A stretch of DNA of 64,000 nucleotides from Chryseobacterium jejuense (GTDB lineage: Bacteria > Bacteroidota > Bacteroidia > Flavobacteriales > Weeksellaceae): positions 1-64,000 of the forward strand of contig NZ_JAGIPR010000011.1 in NCBI RefSeq assembly GCF_017877355.1, in the 5' to 3' direction. The translations under genes were made by a program, and so were the position numbers. The notes under the pieces were generated by a model, which saw only the letters and a list, made by a program, of their open reading frames with translations, ran no database searches and was not told the DNA's origin. Position 1 is the first letter of the stretch; each line of letters starts with the position of its first letter. This document shows, piece by piece, positions 52,601 through 60,481 of the stretch.

Positions 52601-52913
52601 ATATCAGAATACCTACAAAGTATATTTCATAAATGAAGAGAACCCACATATTGCAGGAATTGGTCGAACTATGAATGATCCTGCGGCAAAAACAATACTC
52701 GTTTTCAAAGCTGGGTTTAATGATAGTACTATTGCACATGAAGTATTCCATTCAATGGGACTATATCATAGCTTTGATAATGACTCGAAATTTACTTTTG
52801 AACAGTACATTACAGATAATATAATGGATTATTCCGATTTACAAGGGCTACCTGTTATCAGTACCTATCACTGGCAATGGGCAATCTTACAAAGTAGATC
52901 GGAAAAAGAATAG
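49662..52913 (+). CDS. VgrG spike protein with C-terminal metzincin-like protease
   Basis: A 1083-aa type VI secretion spike. Residues 1-~600 form the VgrG part, with VVKLDIVIDGKPISHFKHFR, the gp27-like middle, an OB-fold (VDPLNQGRIQVRFDWQLND) and the needle region (GNNLEMNVGNNLTMSV). The C-terminal extension, about 640-1083, holds HEVFHSMGLYH (first His at 1026), the HExxHxxGxxH zinc motif of metzincins, and a likely Met-turn in NIMDYSDL. It is an evolved spike that carries its own protease effector. The ATG at 49662 is chosen over a TTG at 49608 that lies inside the terminator. Confidence 0.9.
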   Translation: MKKNTSNSDKISENHIAGINRVVKLDIVIDGKPISHFKHFRLQQSAKTHHNFELTLSHDSLGEAQNHNLEQAKQFFGKRLTVTFKYKDPENESPERTFIGVIMKVAFSQEEMSLGNIVLKGNSPTILMDSAPHTQSFGGNQPVNTSIIGDRVIKEALGTNDFDFRIDTQNNSYINYSAQYCETHYNYLARIAEAYGEQFYYDGEILHFGKLPFHEKSIKLINNSNVSDIQIELNAVHTKTEYFGYSSSSNAKMLGIDKNIRHLGELSSETYELNNNIFKTRSLTPAPLNPNMFLDVDDSQRSARGSKAVEVFTVSGKTTVPFLYIGCVADLAMRKPDSNQTSHFTTLMITEVNHEVDTRGYYTGSFEAIAEGTGFMPKPVFVMPKAEPQVATVISNVDPLNQGRIQVRFDWQLNDNTHFIRMMSPDAGGTGTISQNRGFVAIPEIGDQVMIGFEYHNPDFPFAMGGMFHGKIGLGGGTDNHIKSFQTRSGNKFILNDTEGQGSIRTEDGSTNFIHLDGEGNIRINAPNNIIFEAGNNLEMNVGNNLTMSVVNTALLTILQKMLVNTPTLLQNITEFFHTQAGKAVFNSENEIKIEAKETNVAGTQKLFMHSDQSTVVNSKGIVDMHGKQGNNQTNKPQNYKYVPVYVDERCLVSFRPKNDWGGKGYGFDWVRVGDTKIPGDVYYGKEVGKYRDSSGALFQVYENEDGKPPVSFFINDKNDFISLMSNFNPHAYSVKNKKGKKVMVNYCVPWITLYPKTIVKNIKQPNGKVIPTTLTSTYSNTTATLRTIINIQKKPEKLEFEYNDKLLTIANKPLPLTVGKHEIEITITCLKELKSEQPIKVIATYKDSKGTEEKSLAGKLRIAQNKKRFKAKVVFIQVWTNIGNGVRKGIPRGREAELKKYMNQALINPFFENPLTLKFHVDIDPVTKKVHNRKRNFNRIANIINNPQGGSDKWIENSIGDNLSDYLNEELYKQYGKKKYQNTYKVYFINEENPHIAGIGRTMNDPAAKTILVFKAGFNDSTIAHEVFHSMGLYHSFDNDSKFTFEQYITDNIMDYSDLQGLPVISTYHWQWAILQSRSEKE

Positions 52914-52978
52914 AATACTATCTCATATTTTTATAAATTAGATAATGAAGATGCTGGAATCTAAAAATTTATTAAACA

Positions 52979-53674
52979 ATGAAAAAACTACTTTATATCT
53001 GCTTTACATTATTTATTTCATCCTGTAATTCGCAGGATAAAAAAACAGCTAAAGCCCCAATCTCAATAAAGCACAATACAATGAATACTCAATACGACTA
53101 CAAGAAATTAATCGATGATAAAACTGAACATTTTGACATTAAATACTTTAATAAAAATAAAGATGAATCAGAAAATTTGATTTATACGGATAAATTCGGA
53201 AATGATGTAAGTATTTTCGGAGATAATGAAAGCGGTTATTTTAGCGACTCAACGCCAAAAAACTCTTTATTTACTATCCATAAAGAATTTTCAACTAAAG
53301 GTATCATTCAACATAAATGGGTGAATTTTAGAAACGGCGGTGGCCCTATAGGAATTAAATATGAATATGATGACTCTGGAAAACTTATCAAAAAAACAGA
53401 TATGGACAAAGGATACACCATAACAGCAGATGACATTATTGATTACTGTAAAAAGAACGAAATTGATTTATTCTCTGATTATACCCATATAGATAAAAAT
53501 TACGACGGAGGTTCTCAAAAACTATATATTATTAATTATAGGGGAAAATATGAAGGTAAATTTGGAGCAAGAATAATCATCATTATAGATGGTAATAATG
53601 GAGAGGTATTGAAAGTTACGTGTATAAACGGAAAACATAATGATTCTGCTGAAGTGTTATATGAGAAAAAATAA
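52979..53674 (+). CDS. Lipoprotein, candidate immunity to the VgrG protease
   Basis: A 231-aa protein with a lipoprotein signal (LLYICFTLFISSC). The mature part is soluble, with YDDSGKLIKKTDMDKGYTI in the middle and GARIIIIIDGNNGEVLKVTC near the end. No family recognised. It sits between the toxic spike and the PAAR-like gene; a periplasm-facing lipoprotein is the right place to neutralise a protease delivered to the periplasm. That role is inferred from position. Confidence 0.65.
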   Translation: MKKLLYICFTLFISSCNSQDKKTAKAPISIKHNTMNTQYDYKKLIDDKTEHFDIKYFNKNKDESENLIYTDKFGNDVSIFGDNESGYFSDSTPKNSLFTIHKEFSTKGIIQHKWVNFRNGGGPIGIKYEYDDSGKLIKKTDMDKGYTITADDIIDYCKKNEIDLFSDYTHIDKNYDGGSQKLYIINYRGKYEGKFGARIIIIIDGNNGEVLKVTCINGKHNDSAEVLYEKK

Positions 53675-53679
53675 CTTTA

Positions 53680-54033
53680 ATGTCACAAAAAATCACTGAT
53701 ACTGCCCAAATATCCTGTAACCAGGGAACAACACCAAGTAACCTAAGTGTTACCAGTCAGAACTTCTCTACGGCTGAAGGAAAACATATTGCTACAGAAC
53801 AGGATAAACAGGTAAATGTAAATATCAAACCTTTTGGGCAATGCAAGTTAAAACCTACTTCAGGTGGATATTTACCATGTATTCCTGCTCCAACAGTTTG
53901 GCAAAAGACTACAGAGAAAGATACTATTAACAATTACAAAATTCTTACAGAGGATTCATTTTGTATGTGCGGAACAGGTGGAAAAATTGAAGTTACTAAC
54001 AAAGGACATACTGAAAAACATGGCATTTCTTAA
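53680..54033 (+). CDS. DUF4280 PAAR-like spike tip protein
   Basis: A 117-aa protein with the DUF4280 layout: an N-terminal TAQISCNQGTTPSNL, a KPFGQCKLKPTSGGYLPCIP middle, and ILTEDSFCMCGTGGKIEV near the end. It is PAAR-like and probably caps the VgrG spike. The start lies 5 nt after the lipoprotein stop. With VgrG and the lipoprotein it forms a compact type VI cassette; no tube or baseplate genes lie in the window. Confidence 0.88.
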   Translation: MSQKITDTAQISCNQGTTPSNLSVTSQNFSTAEGKHIATEQDKQVNVNIKPFGQCKLKPTSGGYLPCIPAPTVWQKTTEKDTINNYKILTEDSFCMCGTGGKIEVTNKGHTEKHGIS

Positions 54034-54083
54034 GATGTTTTACTTTTGAATTTAAGTTAAAAATAATCTACCGTACAAATTAA

Positions 54084-54119
54084 AAACCGCAACTATTGAT
54101 AATCAAATAGTTGCGGTTT
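54084..54119 (-). terminator. Terminator of tRNA-Met copy A
   Basis: Perfect 14-bp stem AAACCGCAACTATT / AATAGTTGCGGTTT with an 8-nt loop, just past the tRNA 3' end. Confidence 0.8.
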
Positions 54120-54126
54120 ATTATTG

Positions 54127-54200
54127 TAGCGAAGACGGGAATTGAACCCGTGACCTCAGGGTTATGAATCCTGCGCTCTAACCAACTGAGCTACCTCGCC
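54127..54200 (-). tRNA. tRNA-Met (anticodon CAT), copy A
   Basis: A 74-nt cloverleaf on the minus strand: acceptor GGCGAGG / CTTCGCT, D-arm GCTC...GAGC, anticodon loop TTCATAA giving CAT, and T-arm CGGGTTCAATTCCCG. No CCA is encoded. The lack of initiator-type G-C pairs in the anticodon stem suggests elongator Met; tRNA-Ile2 (CAT modified to lysidine) cannot be fully excluded. It has the same sequence as copy B. A TATATTTG promoter element lies at 54213-54220. Confidence 0.93.
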
Positions 54201-54212
54201 GTTTTGGTGGTG

Positions 54213-54220
54213 CAAATATA
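54213..54220 (-). promoter_or_regulatory. -7 element of tRNA-Met copy A
   Basis: TATATTTG (minus strand) 13 nt before the tRNA. The same sequence with the same spacing precedes copy B at 54530-54537. Confidence 0.55.
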
Positions 54221-54318
54221 GAAAAATATTTTTATCTGTATTCCTATGCCGAAAATAAAGTTCAAAATATCTTTTACATGAAACATACAGAATAAAATAT
54301 GCCGGTAATTAAAATAAA

Positions 54319-54458
54319 ACTGAAGTCTTCAGATGACATTTTCTAAGGGGAGCGAACAACTATAAGGGAAAGCTATTCTGAAAAATGAAAGCTATTTTAT
54401 AAAAATGAAAACCGCAACCATTTACTAATGATTGCGGTTTTTGTAGCGAAGACGGGAA
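54319..54458 (-). repeat. Second copy of the tRNA-Met 3' region repeat
   Basis: Matches 49169-49308 over about 140 nt: the terminal part of tRNA copy B, its terminator and about 85 nt downstream, with scattered substitutions. See the finding on the tRNA-bounded cassette. Confidence 0.75.
54408..54441 (-). terminator. Terminator of tRNA-Met copy B
   Basis: Stem AAAACCGCAA / TTGCGGTTTT with a 14-nt loop, 2 nt beyond the tRNA 3' end. Confidence 0.75.
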
Positions 54459-54517
54459 TTGAACCCGTGACCTCAGGGTTATGAATCCTGCGCTCTAACC
54501 AACTGAGCTACCTCGCC
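54444..54517 (-). tRNA. tRNA-Met (anticodon CAT), copy B
   Basis: The same 74-nt sequence as copy A, with the CAT anticodon. It is about 240 nt upstream of copy A and has its own promoter element and terminator, so the two are separate units rather than one transcript. Confidence 0.93.
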
Positions 54518-54529
54518 GTTTTGGTGGTG

Positions 54530-54537
54530 CAAATATA
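54530..54537 (-). promoter_or_regulatory. -7 element of tRNA-Met copy B
   Basis: TATATTTG (minus strand), 13 nt before the tRNA, as for copy A. Confidence 0.55.
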
Positions 54538-54561
54538 GAAAAATATTTTTTACCTCCAAAA

Positions 54562-55854
54562 TTATTTTAACTTAAAATATTCTAAAACATTCCCAACATG
54601 ATCTGGTTTATTGATTATCTTGTTATTAGCATCTAAAATAAAATACGTCGGGGTTGCATGAACATTGTATGTATCTACATAACTACTGTTCCATCCTCTC
54701 AATTCCGAGTCATTAATCCATGGAAATGCAGCAATTTTTTTAGAATAAGCATCTTTATCCACATCTAAAGACAGGGCAATAACCTGAATATTTTTTGCTT
54801 TTAAATCGTTGTATTTTTCCAATAACTTCGGAAGTTCAGTCTCGCAGTGTGAGCATGTAGATGACCAGAAGACAATAACCTTCTTATCAGCCTTCACATC
54901 ATGGATTGATTTCGCAGTGGTATTTGTTGCCGATTGGAACTTATTATTAGGGAATATTGCTCCCATTTCAATATTTGCATTGGATTTCAATGTGGAAGCC
55001 AATCTATCATTAATGGTACATTTAAGATTTTTAGCCAATCCAAGGTATTTAGTTTTAAAATCATCCATCTGATAAACATCAAAAATGTCGATTAGCTCAG
55101 ATAATACGGTCTGCCCTCTTGGAGTTTCTACCTTTAAACGATCTAAAAGCTTATCTACTGAAGCTGTAACATTCGTATTCCCCCCAGAATTCAGATAAGC
55201 AACTAATACAGGTCTCAGCAAGGATGAACTTTCAAGCATATCATTAGACTTGTCAAGGAAATTAATAATTCCCTCCTGATCCGGTTTTTTAGTACTATCT
55301 GTCGGATTTCCCAGGAACTTACTGTAATTGGTATTATAATAACTAATAAACGGATGTTTAGCAGCATCAAAGGAAGTGGTTGTACCGGAAAGCCTGTCAA
55401 TCTCTGTTTTCAAAGCTTTTCCAAAGTCTGTGTTATCTTTATAGTATTCTTTAATCTGGCTTAATGCAGGAAGAATAAGTTCTTTCTTTTGAGAACCTTC
55501 CTGTTGTTTGCTCATTAGCTCATTGGCTTCATCCAGATAAGTAACATCCTTCACTTTATTATTCTGAATATCAAGTTTGATATTTACGTTCTTATTTTCA
55601 GAAATAAAGCTTACAGTGTTATTAGTGGTAGGGAAGTAAATCTTCATCATTCCCATATAATTATTTGGATATTTAAACGTCCATATATTATTCTTACTTT
55701 GTTCTTTGGTAACAATAATATCTTTTGAACCGTTTAGTGTATATAGAATGGCATCCTGATCTTTAAAATCTGACGGTGTCTGAACTGTAACAGTAAACTG
55801 AGCCTGCAGTGCAAATGCAGCTAAAACCGCAGATAGTGTATAAATCTTTTTCAT
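54562..55854 (-). CDS. TlpA-like thioredoxin domain protein, exported
   Basis: A 430-aa protein with a signal peptide (ending FALQAQ), a DUF4369-like N-terminal beta domain (to about 110), a helical middle and a C-terminal TlpA/ResA-like thioredoxin domain (about 310-430). The redox motif is VFWSSTCSHCETELPKLL and the cis-Pro is in NVHATPTYFIL. It likely reduces or exchanges disulfides of envelope proteins. A strong hairpin lies directly before its start, and no separate promoter was seen. Confidence 0.88.
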   Translation of the reverse strand: MKKIYTLSAVLAAFALQAQFTVTVQTPSDFKDQDAILYTLNGSKDIIVTKEQSKNNIWTFKYPNNYMGMMKIYFPTTNNTVSFISENKNVNIKLDIQNNKVKDVTYLDEANELMSKQQEGSQKKELILPALSQIKEYYKDNTDFGKALKTEIDRLSGTTTSFDAAKHPFISYYNTNYSKFLGNPTDSTKKPDQEGIINFLDKSNDMLESSSLLRPVLVAYLNSGGNTNVTASVDKLLDRLKVETPRGQTVLSELIDIFDVYQMDDFKTKYLGLAKNLKCTINDRLASTLKSNANIEMGAIFPNNKFQSATNTTAKSIHDVKADKKVIVFWSSTCSHCETELPKLLEKYNDLKAKNIQVIALSLDVDKDAYSKKIAAFPWINDSELRGWNSSYVDTYNVHATPTYFILDANNKIINKPDHVGNVLEYFKLK

Positions 55855-55870
55855 AGAGTAAAAATAAAAA

Positions 55871-55896
55871 AACTCTCTGACTAATCAGAGAGTTTC
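55871..55896 (-). terminator. Terminator of the T9SS cargo transcript
   Basis: Perfect 11-bp stem AAACTCTCTGA / TCAGAGAGTTT with a 4-nt loop and T-rich tail on the minus strand, 20 nt past the small protein gene and 17 nt before the TlpA-like gene. Confidence 0.85.
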
Positions 55897-55915
55897 TTAT
55901 TATTTTAATAAAATT

Positions 55916-56152
55916 TTATGCTTTTATACTTTTATACTTTTTTGTGTAGAATGCAATGAATACAATAGCTACTACAGCAAGCAAATATAGATACATATCA
56001 ATGGGCGATGTTGGTGCACCTGGACCACCTCCTCCACTACCTGCCTTTGCTACTGCATCTGGAGCCGGGGGGATTGTATTATTTTCTTCTGCATAAGCAA
56101 ATGATACCACAAAAAGCAAAAGAGCGGATACTAGTTTATTTATAGTTTTCAT
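55916..56152 (-). CDS. Small exported protein with Gly-rich linker and C-terminal membrane helix
   Basis: A 78-aa protein: signal peptide (LLLFVVSFAYA), short acidic/proline segment, a GSGGGGPGAP linker, then a membrane helix (MYLYLLAVVAIVFIAFYT) and KKYK end. It lies 5 nt after the T9SS cargo gene. No family recognised. This arrangement is often seen next to flavobacterial T9SS cargo genes, so a role linked with that protein is possible. Confidence 0.7.
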   Translation of the reverse strand: MKTINKLVSALLLFVVSFAYAEENNTIPPAPDAVAKAGSGGGGPGAPTSPIDMYLYLLAVVAIVFIAFYTKKYKSIKA

Positions 56153-56157
56153 ATTAT

Positions 56158-58122
56158 TTATTTTAAGATTTTGGTGTTAACTACTACTCCTTTATCAGAA
56201 ACCACTTTTACAACATAAGAGCTTCTCACTGAACCATCAAGTTCAATTACGAAATCTTTAGATGCATCTACTGCTTTCTTAGAGATGATAAGTTTACCAC
56301 TCATATCATAAACTTCAATATCTGCTTTTTTCCAGTTTTTATCAAATCTAACAATATAGTTGCTAATTGCTGGGTTATATACAACCATTGTTCTGGAAAG
56401 TGTTATCGTTTTATCTTCCTTAGTTGCTAATGAACCTTTATCAGGAGCTCCGTAATATAAACCATAAGTTTTAGAGTTTACAGGAATAATTGCACCCTGC
56501 TTTATCTCCTCTACATTACCGTTAGCTGATTTATAATAGAATCCTGTTCCTGAAGATAACTGATGAGATCCTGCAGGAATCATGTTAGTATTTTCTCTTA
56601 CTTCAAATTTGTATGAAACAATTTGCTGAACATGATTAGGCTCGTTATAGTCAAAACTATTTAATACGATCTCTTTTCCTAAGTAGTCTTTCTCATTAGC
56701 TTCATTAATATATAATGAATACTGTGCATTATAATTAGGATCAATACCTCCTGTTAATTTTTCTTCATAGGTAACAAACATGTTATCACCAGCAGCAGCC
56801 TGTCCTGTAGTAGCAACAGATGTTTGATGTCCTGTTGTAGCATTTGCAGAAACAACATAGTAAGTTCTACCCATTTCTTTACCATTAGCATCTAAACCAA
56901 TTACACCCAATTGCTTCAAGGTTCCAGTATTACTACCGAATGATTTTTTAGCAGTAACATTATAATCTGTACCATCTAATCTGGCTGTATTGCTAAATCT
57001 TCTAAGAGTATTGAAGTTTAATGTCTGTGGAGTATTATCTCTTAATTTAATAATGAAAACACCCATAGGTTTCACCATAACATTATTGATGTCTCCCATT
57101 GGCCTACCATTACTATCATAAGTCATAATCAAAGGATTAGTAAATGTACTTCCTACCCCGTTAACATATTGTACAGCACCTGGCGAATATTGAACACCCC
57201 AGATATTGGTGATGTTATTTCCATCCGTAACTGTACCTCCCTCAACATATCCGATTTTTGACAAATCCAGATTTGTTAAGAAGGGGTTACCAAATTCATA
57301 GATATTCTTACCATATGTACCTGTCCAAGAACTTGTTGTAGATTCATATTGGTCAAATAAATAAGACTCATATTTCTCACCATAAGAATTCATGTTAGTA
57401 CCATTTACTCCGAAAGCCACACCATTACCAGCATCAACTAAATTAACGATGGGCTGATTGGTGAATGCTTTACCTGAAAGGTTATAAACGCCATTATTAG
57501 CAGCAGGCGGATTACTAAGGTCAAGGTTATTGTTATTAGACCCTAACATATAGTACCCGAAAGGCTGTGTAGCCATGCTCCAAGGCGCTTGTGTGTCACT
57601 TACAACAGTAGCGTTGTTCCATTTTAAGATTTCATTCTTGGAATATCTGGTTGAGCTGAAAGATTTATTAAGCTCCGAAGAAAGGCTACCTAATAATTTG
57701 TCATAGAAAGGCAAAGCAATCTGTTGGTAAAAATCACCACTACCATGCTTATCAGTTCTATATTCTTTATTTACAACACCAGTAACATTGGACTGGGATA
57801 ATCCATCGATGTACAACTGTCCATACGTAGATGTAGCGTAGCTAGCAGGAGTATTCAGCTTTAAAATGATATTCCCTCCGTCGCCTTTATCTGCGCCGGC
57901 GGCATCAATCGTTTTAAAAGCGTCTGTGCCTGATCCTACGACCATTACATTTCCGCGTATTTCCAAAAGACCCGTGCCTTTTGTCTGTACACCTCCACCA
58001 CTATAAACTAGGGTGCCTTCGCTCACATACATATTAGCATTAGTGTCAACATGACATAGTATCTGCGCCTGAACAGAGTAACTAATTGCTAAAAGACCTA
58101 TAGCAAATAAACTTTTTCTCAT
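56158..58122 (-). CDS. T9SS type A sorting domain cargo protein
   Basis: A 654-aa protein with a signal peptide (LAISYSVQAQ) and a C-terminal T9SS sorting domain (about 580-654: WKKADIEVYDMSGKLIISKK, final VNTKILK). The passenger is beta-rich with repeats of Asn, Gly and Thr (NMYVSEGTLVYSGGGVQTKG) and looks like a cell-surface or adhesin-like protein. No enzyme motif seen. Export would use SprA, also in this window. It is followed at once by the small membrane protein. Confidence 0.88.
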   Translation of the reverse strand: MRKSLFAIGLLAISYSVQAQILCHVDTNANMYVSEGTLVYSGGGVQTKGTGLLEIRGNVMVVGSGTDAFKTIDAAGADKGDGGNIILKLNTPASYATSTYGQLYIDGLSQSNVTGVVNKEYRTDKHGSGDFYQQIALPFYDKLLGSLSSELNKSFSSTRYSKNEILKWNNATVVSDTQAPWSMATQPFGYYMLGSNNNNLDLSNPPAANNGVYNLSGKAFTNQPIVNLVDAGNGVAFGVNGTNMNSYGEKYESYLFDQYESTTSSWTGTYGKNIYEFGNPFLTNLDLSKIGYVEGGTVTDGNNITNIWGVQYSPGAVQYVNGVGSTFTNPLIMTYDSNGRPMGDINNVMVKPMGVFIIKLRDNTPQTLNFNTLRRFSNTARLDGTDYNVTAKKSFGSNTGTLKQLGVIGLDANGKEMGRTYYVVSANATTGHQTSVATTGQAAAGDNMFVTYEEKLTGGIDPNYNAQYSLYINEANEKDYLGKEIVLNSFDYNEPNHVQQIVSYKFEVRENTNMIPAGSHQLSSGTGFYYKSANGNVEEIKQGAIIPVNSKTYGLYYGAPDKGSLATKEDKTITLSRTMVVYNPAISNYIVRFDKNWKKADIEVYDMSGKLIISKKAVDASKDFVIELDGSVRSSYVVKVVSDKGVVVNTKILK

Positions 58123-58160
58123 TGTATAAATTATTTGTGTGTTAATACAATCTTCACCCG

Positions 58161-58168
58161 CAAAGGTA
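58161..58168 (-). promoter_or_regulatory. -7 element of the T9SS cargo gene
   Basis: TACCTTTG on the minus strand, about 40 nt before the start, fits TAnnTTTG; a T-run occupies the -33 region. Confidence 0.5.
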
Positions 58169-58197
58169 TTATTTTTTTCTTTAAAAAAAAAACTTTT

Positions 58198-59385
58198 TTA
58201 TCTATTAATCAAAATATTATCTTCAGTTAATACAATCTCTTTTTCCTCTCCGATTGAAAACATATAGTCTTCCAAGACCTTTTCTGTAGTTCCTCTCAGC
58301 CCTCTTGCCCCTAATCCTTTTTCAATAGTTTCTTCTACAATTTTTTCGATTGCTCCATCCGTAATTGCCAAATTCGTGCCATCCATTTTGAAAAGTTCTA
58401 CAAATTGGTTCACAATTGAATTTTTAGGCTCTTTCATAATTCTTACCAGCGTCTCTTTTGTGAGTTTATCGAGGTAAGTGATGATTGGAAATCTTCCTAA
58501 AAGTTCGGGAATTAATCCGAATGAACGTAAATCAATTGCATTAATATTTGTTAATACATATTCATCTTCATCGGTTTTATTGATTTTTTCGGAACTGAAA
58601 CCAATAGCATGCTTATTCATTCTTCTTTCAATGATTTCTTTGATTCCGTCAAACGCTCCTCCGGCAATAAACAGAATATTCTGAGTATTCACCTGAATGT
58701 ACTTTTGATCAGGATGCTTTCTGCCTCCCTGTGGTGGTACGTTTACAATACTTCCTTCCAACAGTTTCAGTAACCCCTGCTGTACTCCTTCTCCGGAAAC
58801 GTCTCTTGTAATACTTGGGTTATCTGATTTTCTTGCAATCTTATCAATCTCATCAATAAAGACAATTCCTTTTTCTGCTTTTTCCACATCATAATCTGCC
58901 ACCATCAATAATCTTGAAAGAATACTTTCAACATCTTCTCCTACATATCCGGCTTCAGTTAAAATAGTAGCATCTACAATACAGAAAGGAACATTAAGCT
59001 CTCTTGCAATGGTTTTAGCCAGCAAGGTTTTTCCTGTTCCGGTCTCTCCTATCATGATGATATTGGACTTTTCAAGCTCTACTTCTCTGTTTTCCTCCTG
59101 AGCATGAAGTAATCTTTTATAATGGTTGTACACCGCTATGGAAAGTTGTTTTTTAGCCTGATCCTGTCCTATGACATACTGATCCAGAAATCCTTTAATC
59201 TCTTTGGGCTTTTTAAGATCTTCCATATGGTCTGCAGGTGAATGTCCTGACTTTGAAGCACTGTCTTTTACAATAACGTGTGCCTGCTCTATACAATTTT
59301 CACAAATAAAACCGTTCTGCCCAGAAATCAACATTTGTACTTCATTTCTTTTTCTTCCGCAGAATGAACATTGGTTTGGATTCAT
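58198..59385 (-). CDS. clpX: ATP-dependent Clp protease ATP-binding subunit ClpX
   Basis: AAA+ unfoldase for ClpP, 395 aa. The N-terminal zinc domain has Cys6, Cys9, Cys28 and Cys31. Walker A is GETGTGKTLLAKT, Walker B is GIVFIDEIDKIA, and the sensor/arginine region GLGARGLRG is near the end. The pore loop GYVGEDVES is also present. Length is slightly shorter than in proteobacteria, as usual in flavobacteria. clpP is not next to it. It is preceded by the HIT gene with a hairpin between them. Confidence 0.97.
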   Translation of the reverse strand: MNPNQCSFCGRKRNEVQMLISGQNGFICENCIEQAHVIVKDSASKSGHSPADHMEDLKKPKEIKGFLDQYVIGQDQAKKQLSIAVYNHYKRLLHAQEENREVELEKSNIIMIGETGTGKTLLAKTIARELNVPFCIVDATILTEAGYVGEDVESILSRLLMVADYDVEKAEKGIVFIDEIDKIARKSDNPSITRDVSGEGVQQGLLKLLEGSIVNVPPQGGRKHPDQKYIQVNTQNILFIAGGAFDGIKEIIERRMNKHAIGFSSEKINKTDEDEYVLTNINAIDLRSFGLIPELLGRFPIITYLDKLTKETLVRIMKEPKNSIVNQFVELFKMDGTNLAITDGAIEKIVEETIEKGLGARGLRGTTEKVLEDYMFSIGEEKEIVLTEDNILINR

Positions 59386-59412
59386 ATTATATAATATATA
59401 TGTATATGTTAA

Positions 59413-59448
59413 AGAAAATCGTAAAAAATTTCTTTTTTACGATTTTCT
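59413..59448 (-). terminator. Terminator after the HIT gene
   Basis: Perfect 16-bp AT-rich stem (AGAAAATCGTAAAAAA and its complement) with a 4-nt loop between the HIT stop and the clpX start. It would separate the two transcripts. Confidence 0.75.
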
Positions 59449-59453
59449 GTGTT

Positions 59454-59843
59454 TTAAGAATTAATAATTGAGTTTTGAATCTCTGTATATTCTTCGTTCG
59501 TTAATTTTAGTCTTTCATTTCTGAAGTTCATTTCTTCCATCTTGTTCAAAGGGATAAGATGGATATGAGCATGTGGAACTTCAAGTCCTACAACCGCTAC
59601 TCCTACTCTTACACATGGAATTACAGTTTTGATCTTCTTGGCTACCTCTTGGGCAAATCCCCAAAGGTTTTTGTATTCTTCACTTTCAAGATCAAAAATC
59701 AAATCCACTTCTTTTTTCGGAACTACTAAAGTATGTCCTTTCACCAAAGGCATTGCGTCCAGGAATGCAATAAAGTTTTCATCCTCTGCAATTTTATAAG
59801 AGGGTATTTCGCCATTGATGATTTTTGTGAATATAGTGCTCAT
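59454..59843 (-). CDS. HIT family nucleotide-binding protein
   Basis: A 129-aa histidine-triad protein. The catalytic motif HAHIHLIPL has His91, His93 and His95; the N-terminal FTKIINGEIPSYKIAED is typical of the Hint branch, which hydrolyses nucleoside phosphoramidates such as AMP-lysine. It lies 57 nt downstream of greA on the same strand, a common flavobacterial pairing. Confidence 0.93.
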   Translation of the reverse strand: MSTIFTKIINGEIPSYKIAEDENFIAFLDAMPLVKGHTLVVPKKEVDLIFDLESEEYKNLWGFAQEVAKKIKTVIPCVRVGVAVVGLEVPHAHIHLIPLNKMEEMNFRNERLKLTNEEYTEIQNSIINS

Positions 59844-59900
59844 TGTGATAAAAGTTAGAGATTAAATACTAGAAGTTTAGAAATGAAAGGTGTTATCAGA

Positions 59901-60371
59901 CTATAGAGAAATGTCTAATACTTCAAAAGAAAGTTTGTTTCCGTTTGGTAAAGTAATTTCGGCAGTTTCACCTTTCACTTTACCTAATAATCCTTTCGCA
60001 ATTGGAGTGTTTACAGAAATCCTTCCTGTTTTAAGGTCGCTTTCGTTATCTGGTACCAATGTAAATACCTGCTCTTGTTTAGTTGCATTATTCTTAAGCT
60101 TCACTGTAGTTAAGATAGAAACTTTTGAAGTATCTAATTGGCTTTCGTCTATAATTTTAGAAGTTGAGATAACATCCTTCAGCTTAGAAATTCTCATTTC
60201 AAGCATCCCCTGAGCCTCTTTAGCCGCATCATATTCTGCATTTTCAGACAAATCTCCTTTGTCTCTAGCTTCTGCGATCTGCTGAGTAATTTTTGGTCTC
60301 TCCACAGTTTCCAACTGTTCCAGCTCAGCTTTCATTTTCTCAAGGCCCTCCTTTGTTACATAGCTTGCCAT
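59901..60371 (-). CDS. greA: Transcription elongation factor GreA
   Basis: A 156-aa Gre factor that helps stalled RNA polymerase by stimulating transcript cleavage. N-terminal coiled coil (about 1-75) with KGDLSENAEYDAAKEAQ at its tip; the two acidic residues are in this segment. The C-terminal FKBP-like part has GRISVNTPIAKGLLGKVKGE. The start at 60371 (MASYVTKEGLEK) is the family start; an ATG three codons upstream is less likely. Confidence 0.96.
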   Translation of the reverse strand: MASYVTKEGLEKMKAELEQLETVERPKITQQIAEARDKGDLSENAEYDAAKEAQGMLEMRISKLKDVISTSKIIDESQLDTSKVSILTTVKLKNNATKQEQVFTLVPDNESDLKTGRISVNTPIAKGLLGKVKGETAEITLPNGNKLSFEVLDISL

Positions 60372-60481
60372 AATTTTCAAAATTTAGTTTTAGTATAAAA
60401 AAATAATCCGACATTTGCCGGACAATGTTTTACGTGTTATAATCGTTTAATTTCTACAAATATATAAAAATTTAAATTGAA

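Noticed and set aside
54127..54517. Initiator tRNA for the CAT anticodon copies
   Set aside because: The anticodon stem lacks the three consecutive G-C pairs of initiators and the acceptor end is paired, so elongator Met (or less likely Ile2) fits better.
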